Source of the DNA: DASWZN01 sp036404435
GTDB lineage: Bacteria; Acidobacteriota; Terriglobia; Bryobacterales; Bryobacteraceae
Reading direction: 5' to 3'
DNA: 64,000 nucleotides
Assembly: GCA_036404435.1 (NCBI GenBank)
Contig: DASWZN010000063.1
Coordinates: forward strand, 61,981 to 125,980
Within the stretch, counting starts at the first letter, position 1, and each line of letters starts with the position of its first letter. Shown piece by piece: positions 1 to 6,790 of this stretch. The position numbers and the translations under genes were made by a program. Under the pieces are notes generated by a model that was not told the origin of the DNA, made no database searches, and saw only the letters and a program-made list of their open reading frames with translations.

Positions 1-881
1 AGCTGGACCTCGGCGGAGCCGGACTCAGTCGGACGGGCCACGCTGGTAGCCGTGACAACGACCCTTGCCAACGAATCGACGGACGACGGCGCCGTGTACA
101 GCCCCGTATCGTCGATGCTGCCTAGTTCAGGATGGAGGGACCAGGTGACGGTGAAATCGGTTCCCGGCGGCAGGGCCGTGTCGCCATAGAACTGCTGGCT
201 CATCGACGGGTTGAGCGCGACCGCCGTTGGCACGACTGTCACGGGTTGTGGAACGGTCACCGAAACCCGGGCTGACTTGCCCCCATAGGCGATTGTGATG
301 TTACCCGTACCAGGGCCGACAGCAGTAACCCGGTGCCCCGATGCGGTGACAACGGTTGGTGTATCAGAAGTGTACGTGGTCTGCGTGGATCGCGCAATGT
401 CCGACGTGGTCCCGTCCGCGTAAGTCGCAGTCGCGGACAGGATCGTCCGCACGCCGGCCTCAAGCAGCAGGGTCGGTGTATCCGCGCTTATGCCGACGGC
501 CGTGTCCGACCTCTCGACGTCCACGAAAATCGTCTTCGAATAGACCGGGTCTCCTTTCGCTGGGGCCCCAAGCGCCGTGAGGGAGTAAAGGCCCGGGCTG
601 ATCTGGGGCGGTATCTGGATTGTAAACACGTAGGGCGTCGTGGTCAGCGATTGGTCGCTTCCGAAGCAACCGTCGCCCAGGACACCCACAAGGTGGAAGC
701 TGGTTCCTGATGCCTGAACAGTGACGGTGAGCGCTTGGCCAGGGTTGACAACGGCGCCATCCGCCGGCGAAACGATCTGTACAGTCGGCTGCGCCAAGAG
801 GATAGAACCTGCACCGGCCAGCAGCATCAATGCTGCCACCAGACCAACCCGCCGACAAACTCTGTTTTGCGAGTGTCTCAC
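1..881 (-). CDS. Secreted Ig-like repeat protein, 3' end beyond the window
   Basis: An open frame runs on the minus strand from a GTG at 881 to the window edge with no stop, so at least 293 residues are visible and the C-terminus is missing. Residues 1 to about 31 form a signal peptide (basic start, then a hydrophobic run ending in ILLAQ). The mature part is rich in Val, Thr, Ser and Gly. It begins with a stretch typical of a bacterial Ig-like domain (PTVQIVSPADGAVVNPGQ) and continues with BIG2-like strands such as ATYADGTTSD and VTAVGPGTGNITI, followed by SIDDTGLYTAPS, which is typical of surface Ig modules. Location is probably the cell surface or outside the cell. Binding partner and role are unknown. 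The GTG start is chosen because the signal peptide begins directly after it; no strong ribosome site is visible. Confidence 0.72.
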   Translation of the reverse strand, partial: MRHSQNRVCRRVGLVAALMLLAGAGSILLAQPTVQIVSPADGAVVNPGQALTVTVQASGTSFHLVGVLGDGCFGSDQSLTTTPYVFTIQIPPQISPGLYSLTALGAPAKGDPVYSKTIFVDVERSDTAVGISADTPTLLLEAGVRTILSATATYADGTTSDIARSTQTTYTSDTPTVVTASGHRVTAVGPGTGNITIAYGGKSARVSVTVPQPVTVVPTAVALNPSMSQQFYGDTALPPGTDFTVTWSLHPELGSIDDTGLYTAPSSVDSLARVVVTATSVARPTESGSAEVQ

Positions 882-931
882 GTCAGCCCGTTCCGGCCGC
901 GAGCGCGCACGCGCGCCACGCGCTCGCTTCA

Positions 932-1216
932 CTACGCCTTCTTGCCCCGCGCCTTCGGCTTCTTGGGCGGCTCCACGGTCTCGGCTGCGGCCGCAGCCGG
1001 ATCGACCGAGGCCAGCACCTGCTTGAACAGGGCTTCCTTCTTGGTCTCTTTTTTCGGCGGAGGCTCGCCCTTGCGGAAGTCGTGCTCGTGGTAACAGGTG
1101 CGGCAGCGCATCTTCGCCGGCTGCGTGCCCATCAAGGACACAATCGAGTGGTTCGTGAGCCGCCGGCACTTCACGCAAAAGTCGTCGATGTCGTCGCCCA
1201 ACCGGAACTCCGCCAT
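932..1216 (-). CDS. Small zinc-ribbon protein with basic Lys/Pro-rich tail
   Basis: A 94-residue protein. Two CxxC pairs (Cys14/Cys17 in FCVKC and Cys38/Cys41 in MRCRTC), separated by about 20 residues with a His, make a probable zinc ribbon. The second half is rich in Lys, Pro and Ala and ends KARGKKA, which suggests contact with nucleic acid or ribosomes, though that is inference. The start at 1216 is preferred over one 14 codons upstream because GGAGG lies 5 nt before this ATG. It lies upstream of the Ig-like protein on the same strand and is divergent from the fumarase gene, with about 70 bp between the two starts. No specific function is recognised. Confidence 0.7.
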   Translation of the reverse strand: MAEFRLGDDIDDFCVKCRRLTNHSIVSLMGTQPAKMRCRTCYHEHDFRKGEPPPKKETKKEALFKQVLASVDPAAAAAETVEPPKKPKARGKKA

Positions 1217-1287
1217 GTGAACCTCCGCAGCAGGGCAGTATATCGAATTCCCAGCCACTTGTGGGGCGGCGCTACCATGGAATCGCC

Positions 1288-2805
1288 ATGGAGTTCCTCA
1301 AAAGCAGCCTTCTCGATCTGATTACCGAGACCTCGACCAACCTGCCGCCGGACGTTCGAGCGGCAATGGCGGCGGCCGGCCCCGCGGAAACGCCGGGAAC
1401 GCAGGCCGCGCAGGCGTTCGCGATCATCGCCGGCAACATCGACATGGCCGCCGAGGACGAAGCCCCCATCTGCCAGGACACCGGCATGCCCACGTTCTTC
1501 GTCCGCACGCCGCTCGGAGTCAGCCAGATCGAGATCCGCAAGGCGGTGTGCGAAGCCATCGCCGAAGCCACCCGCCGCGGCAAGCTGCGTCCCAATTCGG
1601 TGGATTCCATCACCGGCCGCAATAGCGGCGACAACCTCGGCCCGGGCACGCCGGTTTTCCACTTCGAGCAGTGGGAGGAGCGGGACATCGAGGTCCGTCT
1701 CATCCTGAAAGGCGGCGGCTGCGAGAACAAGAATATTCAGTACTCGCTGCCCTGCCCGCTCGAAGGGCTGGGCCGCGCGGACCGCAACCTCGAAGGCGTG
1801 CGCAAGTGCATCCTGCACGCGGTGTGGCAGGCGCAGGGGCAGGGCTGCTCGCCCGGCGCGCTCGGCGTATGCATCGGCAGCGACCGCGCGCACGGCTACG
1901 AGCTGGCCAAGGAGCAACTGCTGCGGCCGCTCGACGACGTTAACGCGGACGCCGCTCTCGCCGGCATCGAAGCTCGCGTCCTCGAAGAGGCGAACCGGAT
2001 CGGCGTGGGGCCCATGGGATTCGGCGGGAACGTCTCGCTGATCGGCTGCAAGATTGCCGCGGCCAACCGGCTGCCGGCCAGCTTCTTCGTTTCGGTGGCC
2101 TACGAATGCTGGGCCTTCCGGCGGCTGGGTGTGCGGCTCGACGCCGCGAGCGGCGCCATCACCCAGTGGCTGTACCGCGATCCGGCGCGGCCCGTCGAGC
2201 GGCTGGCGAAGGCCGAAGGCCTTCCGCTGACCGGCCGCGAGATCCACCTGGAAGCCCCGCTCACGGAAGAGCAGGTGCGCGCGCTCAAGGTGGGCGACGT
2301 GGTGCTGATCGATGGCGACATGTACACCGGCCGCGACGCTGTACACACCTACCTCATGGAGAACGCGCCGCCGGTCGATCTGCGGGGCGGCATCCTCTAT
2401 CACTGTGGCCCGGTGATGCTGAAGCAGGGCGACGAATGGGTGACCAAGGCCGCCGGCCCCACCACCAGCATCCGCGAGGAACCCTATCAAGGCGAGGTGA
2501 TCCGCCGCTACGGCGTTCGCGCGGTGGTCGGCAAGGGCGGCATGGGGGCCAGGACGCTGGTGGCGATGGAGGAATGCGGCGCGGTCTACCTACACGCCAT
2601 CGGCGGCGCGGCGCAGGTCTACGCGCGCGCGGTCGAGCGGGTGGCCGGCGTGTACCTGCTCGACTTCGGCATCCCCGAGGCGATGTGGCACCTCAAGGTG
2701 CGGAACTTCCTGGCCATCGTCACGATGGACGCGCATGGCCGCAGCCTGCACGCCGAGGTGGAGCGAGCGACGTCGGAAGCGCTGGCCGCTCTGCGCGAGG
2801 CGTGA
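1288..2805 (+). CDS. Class I (Fe-S) fumarate hydratase, fused alpha and beta regions
   Basis: Catalyses the reversible hydration of fumarate to L-malate in the TCA cycle, in the cytoplasm, using a 4Fe-4S cluster. The 505-residue chain carries the N-terminal hydratase region with ICQDTGMPTFFV (Cys62), GGGCENKN (Cys145) and QGCSPGALGVCIGSDR (Cys187); these cysteines are candidate cluster ligands. PMGFGGNVSLIG follows, and then the C-terminal beta region with GDVVLIDGDMYTGRDAVH, YHCGPVMLK and VVGKGGMG. Length fits one-chain class I enzymes. The ATG at 1288 is preferred to the GTG at 1261 because homologous N-termini normally begin close to the Leu-rich helix. The last 131 bp of the gene region recur at 3769-3899, beyond the HEAT-repeat gene. 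I leave the symbol blank because fumA/fumB paralogs cannot be told apart here. Confidence 0.9.
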   Translation: MEFLKSSLLDLITETSTNLPPDVRAAMAAAGPAETPGTQAAQAFAIIAGNIDMAAEDEAPICQDTGMPTFFVRTPLGVSQIEIRKAVCEAIAEATRRGKLRPNSVDSITGRNSGDNLGPGTPVFHFEQWEERDIEVRLILKGGGCENKNIQYSLPCPLEGLGRADRNLEGVRKCILHAVWQAQGQGCSPGALGVCIGSDRAHGYELAKEQLLRPLDDVNADAALAGIEARVLEEANRIGVGPMGFGGNVSLIGCKIAAANRLPASFFVSVAYECWAFRRLGVRLDAASGAITQWLYRDPARPVERLAKAEGLPLTGREIHLEAPLTEEQVRALKVGDVVLIDGDMYTGRDAVHTYLMENAPPVDLRGGILYHCGPVMLKQGDEWVTKAAGPTTSIREEPYQGEVIRRYGVRAVVGKGGMGARTLVAMEECGAVYLHAIGGAAQVYARAVERVAGVYLLDFGIPEAMWHLKVRNFLAIVTMDAHGRSLHAEVERATSEALAALREA

Positions 2806-2816
2806 GTGTCTGGTAG
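2686..2816 (+). repeat. 131-bp direct repeat, copy 1 (fumarase 3' end)
   Basis: This segment covers the last 40 codons of the fumarase gene plus 11 bp after the stop. It is repeated in the same orientation at 3769-3899 with, by my count, five mismatches in 131 bp. The two copies flank the HEAT-repeat gene. The repeat ends at TGGTAG in both copies, after which the sequences diverge. Confidence 0.95.
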
Positions 2817-2943
2817 CGCAGCTCGGGTTTCCTGGTTTGATCCGCGAGGTTCCTTAGCTAGACGAAATCGAGAGTTGCGGGTTTGAGGCGAGCCCGGAGC
2901 CGCGGCTGATGTAAGATCATTCGAGGAAGAGAAGGGCGCCCAA

Positions 2944-3759
2944 ATGGTCTGTCGAGTCGAAGGACGGTCTGGCGGGAAGGCATTGGTGTGCCTGTGCGTT
3001 CTTGGGTTCGTGACTGTTGGGTACGGGCAAACTGATTTCGTGAGTCAGCAGATAGAGATGCTGAAGGCCAAGGATGTGGCCGTCCGCATCCAAGCGGCCA
3101 AGGCCCTTGGGGAAGCCAGAAACCCCAGCGCGGTCACGCCCCTAATCGCCGCCCTCTGGGACCTGGACCGCTATTCTCGCACTGACTTCTTGGACGCCGC
3201 GGTCGACGCGTTGGGGAAGATCGGCGCACCGGCCGTGGAGCCCCTGATTGCCGCCAGCAAAAAGCCCTGTGTTTACGGTTTTTCGCATTTGTACGAGTTC
3301 CGCGCGCTGGGAAAGATCGGCGGGCCCGCCGTGGAGCCCCTAATCGCCGCCATTGGCTCCCCATCATCTGGGCTCGACCGTCGCGGCCCGCCACGTGCGC
3401 GACCAGCTTTTCGTGCCTCCCGATCATCTGGGCTCGACCGTCGCCTCGCGGCCTACGCCTTGGGCGAGATCAAGGACCCCCGCTCAGCCGAGTTCCTGAT
3501 GGGGGCATTGAGGGCGCGTGACTATGAGGTGATCGCTGGAGCCTACGCCTTTTTTATCGCAAGGGGCGACCCGGATTCGGAGAGTGCCTTCATCGAGGCG
3601 ATCGATAAGTTCGGCAACGCGCAGATGGCTCAGGACCTCCTCAACTGCGGCAATTCGAAGCTGGAAGCTGATGCGCAGTGGTGGGCGAAGAGGCACGGCT
3701 ACCGGATACAGTCAACGCCGGGCGGAGGCGGCGGCCTCAGGTGGGGCGGAAGCCGGTAA
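2944..3759 (+). CDS. Secreted HEAT-repeat protein
   Basis: A 271-residue protein with an N-terminal signal-like segment (residues about 13-29, ending near GYGQ). At least four HEAT/PBS-lyase type helical repeats follow, with the recurring pattern ALGKIG-PAVEPLIAA and a final ALGEIKDPRSAEFLMGAL. Such repeats bind other proteins; no enzyme motif is present and the partner is unknown. The last 13 residues are Gly/Arg-rich and probably unstructured. A 60-bp in-frame duplication (3363-3444) inserts an Arg/Pro-rich 20-residue segment containing SSGLDRR twice, which interrupts the helical pattern. The gene sits between the two 131-bp fumarase repeats and looks acquired or inserted. The start has a purine-rich AGGAAGAGAAGGG about 8 nt upstream. 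Confidence 0.75.
   Translation: MVCRVEGRSGGKALVCLCVLGFVTVGYGQTDFVSQQIEMLKAKDVAVRIQAAKALGEARNPSAVTPLIAALWDLDRYSRTDFLDAAVDALGKIGAPAVEPLIAASKKPCVYGFSHLYEFRALGKIGGPAVEPLIAAIGSPSSGLDRRGPPRARPAFRASRSSGLDRRLAAYALGEIKDPRSAEFLMGALRARDYEVIAGAYAFFIARGDPDSESAFIEAIDKFGNAQMAQDLLNCGNSKLEADAQWWAKRHGYRIQSTPGGGGGLRWGGSR
3363..3444 (+). repeat. 22-bp direct repeat with 60-bp period inside HEAT gene
   Basis: An identical 22-bp sequence beginning ATCATCTGGGCTCGACC occurs at 3363-3384 and 3423-3444. The period of 60 bp keeps the reading frame. The 38 bp between the copies encode a Pro/Arg-rich stretch that does not match the surrounding helical repeat, so a small insertion or slippage event is likely. Confidence 0.85.
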
Positions 3760-3768
3760 GAGCCGCCG

Positions 3769-3888
3769 TGGCACCTCAAGGTGCACAACTTTCTGGCCAT
3801 CGTCAGGATGGACGCGCATGGCCGCAGCCTGCACGCCGAGGTGGAGCGAGCGACGTCGGAAGCGCTGGCCGCTCTGCGCGAGGCGTGA
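3769..3888 (+). pseudogene. Fumarase 3'-end fragment (repeat copy 2)
   Basis: A start-less fragment encoding the last 39 residues of fumarase plus stop, near-identical to 2686-2805; the similarity continues to 3899. Changes include CGG to CAC and two further substitutions before the stop. It lies 10 bp after the HEAT gene and 25 bp before tRNA-Phe. No start codon or ribosome site is present, so it should not be translated. It probably marks the original fumarase to tRNA junction displaced by insertion, or the end of a segmental duplication. Confidence 0.92.
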
Positions 3889-3913
3889 GCGTCTGGTAGA
3901 ATAACGAAGTTAT

Positions 3914-3989
3914 GGCCAGGTAGCTCAGCTGGTAGAGCGCGGCCCTGAAAAGGCCGGCGTCGGCGGTTCGATTCCGTCCCTGGCCACCA
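3914..3989 (+). tRNA. tRNA-Phe (GAA)
   Basis: The 76-nt gene folds as a full cloverleaf. The acceptor stem is GGCCAGG with CCTGGCC, the D-arm is GCTC/GAGC, the anticodon stem CGGCC/GGCCG encloses loop CTGAAAA (anticodon GAA), and the T-arm carries TTCGATT. The 3' CCA is encoded. It lies directly after the duplicated fumarase end, a typical setting for integration events. Confidence 0.96.
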
Positions 3990-4102
3990 TCCCTCTCCAG
4001 CGCTCACGGACCTTCGCTTCTTCCTACCTATAATCCGCGTGGTCACCGCGTCCCCCCCGGGAGCCACAATCGCGATCTCCGGCTACCAGTCAGTTTTAGC
4101 AG

Positions 4103-4131
4103 TTGACTGTTTGTATAATTTATTATATAAA
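4103..4131 (+). promoter_or_regulatory. Sigma-70-like promoter of the XRE gene with palindrome in spacer
   Basis: TTGACT (4103-4108), a 17-nt spacer, then TATAAA (4126-4131). The region is strikingly AT-rich for this window. A 14-bp inverted repeat TATAAT-TT-ATTATA at 4114-4127 lies in the spacer and touches the -10 box. Its position suits an operator for the XRE protein encoded 19 nt downstream, which would mean autoregulation (inference). Confidence 0.7.
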
Positions 4132-4149
4132 CAAAATAGTTCGATAGAG

Positions 4150-4413
4150 ATGGCAGATCGCGTCAACGCCTCGGGCAAGCTGCACAACCGGATCGCCGTG
4201 CTGCGCGCGGAGCGGGGTTTGAGCCGCGAGGCGCTTGCTGACGCCCTGGGAGTGAGCTACCAGACCATCGGCTACATGGAGCGCGGCGACTACAACCCCA
4301 GCCTCGAACTGGCGTTTCGCGTCGCGGAGTACTTCGGGCTCCCAATCGAGGCAATCTTCGCGCGGGCACCGCTCCGCCCAATGAGCGAGCAACTCTATGG
4401 TGAGCGGCGGTGA
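4150..4413 (+). CDS. XRE/Cro-type HTH transcriptional regulator
   Basis: An 87-residue protein that is almost only a Cro/C1-type helix-turn-helix. Residues about 11-65 include IAVLRAERGLSREALADALG, then VSYQTIGYMERGDYNP as the recognition region, and FRVAEYFGLPIEAIF. It matches the short stand-alone XRE class that often pairs with a membrane protein. The ATG at 4150 is preferred to earlier in-frame GTG codons because the promoter lies immediately upstream. The membrane-protein gene starts 16 bp after its stop, so they form one unit. Its DNA target is probably its own promoter palindrome, by inference. Confidence 0.85.
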   Translation: MADRVNASGKLHNRIAVLRAERGLSREALADALGVSYQTIGYMERGDYNPSLELAFRVAEYFGLPIEAIFARAPLRPMSEQLYGERR

Positions 4414-4429
4414 GTGGAGGACGAGCGGC

Positions 4430-4996
4430 ATGAATCCGAGCACCTGTTACTTGAAGCTGACCAGCGCCGTGCGAAGCACGCTGAGCACCCGCGCGGGGCG
4501 ACGATGCTGGGTGGTCGCGCTCTACGCGTTTCTGCTCGGTGGGGTCACTGGGCTTGCGGTGGAATTCTGGTTTCACGGAAGCCCCCTGTGGCTCTTCCCC
4601 GGGGCAGTCGCGATGTCGCTGGCTCTGGTGCTGTGGTTCCTGCTCGCGTGCAGGGCCGTGCCCACGATCCAGAGCAACATGTTCGAGAAGAGCGACAACC
4701 CCTTGATTGACGAGCGGCAGAAGGGGGTGCGCGACCGTGCGTACCGGCAGGCGTATCACGTGGTTTCCGTGCTGGCGTTTCTATCCTTACTCGCGGGCTT
4801 CCGGATCCTCGTCGTCATGGACCATTTCCGGGAGCTAATGACGCCACGCCACTTCCTGGCCCTGTCGTTCCTCTACGCGACGGGTGTGATGGTGCTCATG
4901 CCGTCGCTCCCCTCCGCCTGCTTGGCGTGGATCGAGCCCGACGACGTGGAGCCCTCGAACTCTCGACCGGAGGCCGCCCGTGTCCCTGCGCGATAA
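4430..4996 (+). CDS. Membrane protein co-transcribed with XRE regulator
   Basis: About 188 residues with four predicted transmembrane helices: two near residues 25-75 (around VVALYAFLLGGVTGLAV and the next helix) and two in the C-terminal half (around VLAFLSLLAGFRILVVM and FLYATGVMVLMPSL). Between the pairs lies NPLIDERQKGVRDRAY, an 'IDERQ' motif common to small membrane proteins paired with short XRE regulators (DUF2178-like), which supports the operon link. Function is unknown. The ATG at 4430 is chosen because GGAGG lies about 8 nt upstream; an upstream GTG at 4397 would overlap the XRE gene. It converges with the next gene, leaving 3 bp between stops. Confidence 0.7.
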   Translation: MNPSTCYLKLTSAVRSTLSTRAGRRCWVVALYAFLLGGVTGLAVEFWFHGSPLWLFPGAVAMSLALVLWFLLACRAVPTIQSNMFEKSDNPLIDERQKGVRDRAYRQAYHVVSVLAFLSLLAGFRILVVMDHFRELMTPRHFLALSFLYATGVMVLMPSLPSACLAWIEPDDVEPSNSRPEAARVPAR

Positions 4997-4999
4997 CGC

Positions 5000-5314
5000 T
5001 CACAGCCCGCCGTGGAACCGTCCGAATGCGTGGGCCAGCATAAGCGACATGATCAGGATGCCCGCCCCGAGAACGAGCACGTGCTGGGTCTTGCGCAGAT
5101 TGAAGCTGCCGACACGACAGACCAGCAGATAGCCGACGGCGAGGTTGAAGAGGCCCCATAGGACATTGACCATCGAGGAGGACAAGCCTATCCCGGGTGG
5201 CGATGCGAATGGGCTCAGGAAGGCATGCCCCGAGATCCCATTGCCGAGATGGGGCAGGGCGTTCGCGAGGAATGCGCCCCCGAAGAAGTAGGCCAGATAG
5301 TGGTACCAGCGCAT
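5000..5314 (-). CDS. Small integral membrane protein
   Basis: A 104-residue protein with three hydrophobic segments: near residues 5-20, 45-65 (VLWGLFNLAVGYLLVCRV) and 78-95 (HVLVLGAGILIMSLMLA). It starts MRWYHYLAYFFGGAFLANALPH and ends in a His-containing tail (AHAFGRFHGGL). I recognise the pattern only as a conserved hypothetical type. It is convergent with the XRE-linked membrane gene. No function can be assigned. Confidence 0.6.
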   Translation of the reverse strand: MRWYHYLAYFFGGAFLANALPHLGNGISGHAFLSPFASPPGIGLSSSMVNVLWGLFNLAVGYLLVCRVGSFNLRKTQHVLVLGAGILIMSLMLAHAFGRFHGGL

Positions 5315-5430
5315 GGTTGCTCCCTTCCGGCTGCCGAAGCAATGTTAGCAGGTCGCGCTAGAGGTCGTGTTGCAGCAAGCGAAATTGGCCGGAGTCGCTC
5401 GCCGTGCCGTACCGCTCGCCGCGTTTTCCC

Positions 5431-5459
5431 TTGACTTCTACTGTACTACCAGTAATAAT
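5431..5459 (+). promoter_or_regulatory. GntR-gene promoter with internal palindromic operator
   Basis: TTGACT at 5431-5436 and a TAATAAT -10 region at 5453-5459 (spacer 16-17 nt). Inside lies TACTG-N6-CAGTA (5439-5454), an inverted repeat of the size expected for a GntR/YtrA-family operator. The -10 box ends only about 7 nt before the GTG at 5466, so transcription would begin at or next to the start codon. Confidence 0.65.
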
Positions 5460-5465
5460 ACACAT

Positions 5466-5891
5466 GTGATACCGTTCCGGGTGGCCTTTCAGCCGGGCAG
5501 CTCGTTGTACGAGCAGGTCGTCTACGCGGCGAAAAAAGCCATGATCTCGGGGCAGCTTCGGCCCGGCGACCCATTTCCGTCCGTCCGCGCTCTTTCCACC
5601 GCGCTGAAAATCAATCCGAACACGGCGCACAAAGTGATCACCCAACTGCTCAACGACGGGCTTCTGGTGGTGATGCCCGGCACGGGCACGGTGGTGGCAC
5701 AGCCTCCAGAATCGAGTCCCGCCGAACGTTCCCACCTGCTGGACAAAGAAGTGGAGCAACTGGCGGTGGAGGCCAAGAGGCTCGGCATGAGCCTGCGCGA
5801 GGTGAGCGGCGCGCTGGCGGAGCATTGGCAGCGCCTCGATCGGCAGGACGACGGCGCCGCTTCCGGCAAAGGAGGCCGTAAGAAGAAATGA
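5466..5891 (+). CDS. GntR-family (YtrA/YhcF-type) transcriptional regulator
   Basis: A 141-residue regulator. The N-terminal winged helix contains PGSSLYEQVV, GQLRPGDPFPSVRALSTAL, NPNTAHKVITQLLNDGLL and GTGTVV. A short C-terminal helix with VEQLAVEAKRLGMSLREV follows, without a FadR/HutC ligand domain. This is the YtrA/YhcF class, which normally represses an adjacent ABC exporter operon. The start is set at GTG 5466 since the protein core begins just after it (IPFRVAF) and the promoter lies immediately upstream; no Shine-Dalgarno is present, so a leaderless message is likely. Its stop overlaps the ABC ATPase start by 4 nt (ATGA). Confidence 0.85.
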   Translation: MIPFRVAFQPGSSLYEQVVYAAKKAMISGQLRPGDPFPSVRALSTALKINPNTAHKVITQLLNDGLLVVMPGTGTVVAQPPESSPAERSHLLDKEVEQLAVEAKRLGMSLREVSGALAEHWQRLDRQDDGAASGKGGRKKK

Positions 5892-6790
5892 CCCGCATCA
5901 TTTGTTCGCAGGCTCTCTCGAAACGCTTCCGGCGCACGGTGGTGCTGGACGGTCTGGATCTGGAAGTCCCCGCCGGCAGCATCTACGGCCTGGTCGGACC
6001 CAACGGCGTGGGCAAAACCACAACCATCAAAGTGCTCATGAACATCTTCCCGCCCAGCGGAGGCTCGAGCGAAGTGCTGGGCGTGGATTCGCGCCGCCTC
6101 GGGCCGCCCCAGTTCGAGCAGATCGGCTACGTGTCGGAAAACCAGGAACTCCCCGAGTGGATGACCGTGGGCTACTTCCTCGAATACCTAGCCACGTTCT
6201 ACCCCACCTGGGACCGGGCGCTCGCCGCCGACCTGGTGCGTCAGTTCCAGTTGCCGGAGGACCGCAAGCTGCGCCACCTCTCGCGTGGCATGAAGATGAA
6301 AGCGGCGCTGGCGTCTTCGCTCGCCTACTCGCCGAAGCTGATCGTGCTCGACGAGCCGTTCACCGGCCTCGACGCGCTGGTTCGCGACGAGCTGGTCGAA
6401 AGCCTGCTCGCGCGCAGCGAAGGCGCCACCATATTCATCTCCTCGCACGACCTGGCCGAGATCGAAAGCTTCGCCAGCCACATCGGCTACCTCGACGGCC
6501 ACAAGCTGCAATTCTCCGAGGAACTGGATGCGCTGCGCGCGCGCTTCCGCGAGGTCGTGCTGACGTTCGAGACAGCGCCGGTCTTGCCGGAACAGTGGCC
6601 TGCGAGCTGGCTGCAGCCCGAAGCCATCGGGCCAGTGGTCCGCTTCGTCGAGACCCGTTTCGATCCGGAGCGCACGCCCGCGGAAGTGCGTAGAGTCTTC
6701 CCCGATTGCCGCGACATACAAGCCGAGGGAATGCCGCTGCGCTCCATCTTCGTAACCCTGGCCAGAGCCAGCCGGCGCGCATCGTCATGA
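5888..6790 (+). CDS. ABC transporter ATP-binding protein
   Basis: A 300-residue cytoplasmic nucleotide-binding subunit. Walker A is GPNGVGKTTT (residues about 37-46). The signature is degenerate, LSRGMKMK in place of LSGGQ. Walker B is LIVLDEPFTGLDALV and the switch His is in ISSHDLAEIE. The C-terminal 90 residues form the extension seen in YhcH/YtrB-like exporters. It is translationally coupled on both sides (ATGA overlaps) to the GntR regulator and to the first permease. It should power export through the two permeases downstream; the substrate is unknown. Confidence 0.92.
   Translation: MTRIICSQALSKRFRRTVVLDGLDLEVPAGSIYGLVGPNGVGKTTTIKVLMNIFPPSGGSSEVLGVDSRRLGPPQFEQIGYVSENQELPEWMTVGYFLEYLATFYPTWDRALAADLVRQFQLPEDRKLRHLSRGMKMKAALASSLAYSPKLIVLDEPFTGLDALVRDELVESLLARSEGATIFISSHDLAEIESFASHIGYLDGHKLQFSEELDALRARFREVVLTFETAPVLPEQWPASWLQPEAIGPVVRFVETRFDPERTPAEVRRVFPDCRDIQAEGMPLRSIFVTLARASRRASS

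Noticed and set aside
1171..2490. Long minus-strand open frame opposite the fumarase gene
   Set aside because: It is antisense to a confident enzyme gene, with a His/Arg-rich composition typical of shadow frames in GC-rich DNA and no recognisable domain.
4150..5314. XRE regulator, membrane protein and small membrane protein as a toxin-antitoxin system
   Set aside because: The third gene is on the opposite strand, and the membrane partner has an IDERQ-type pattern known from regulator-linked membrane proteins, not from toxins.
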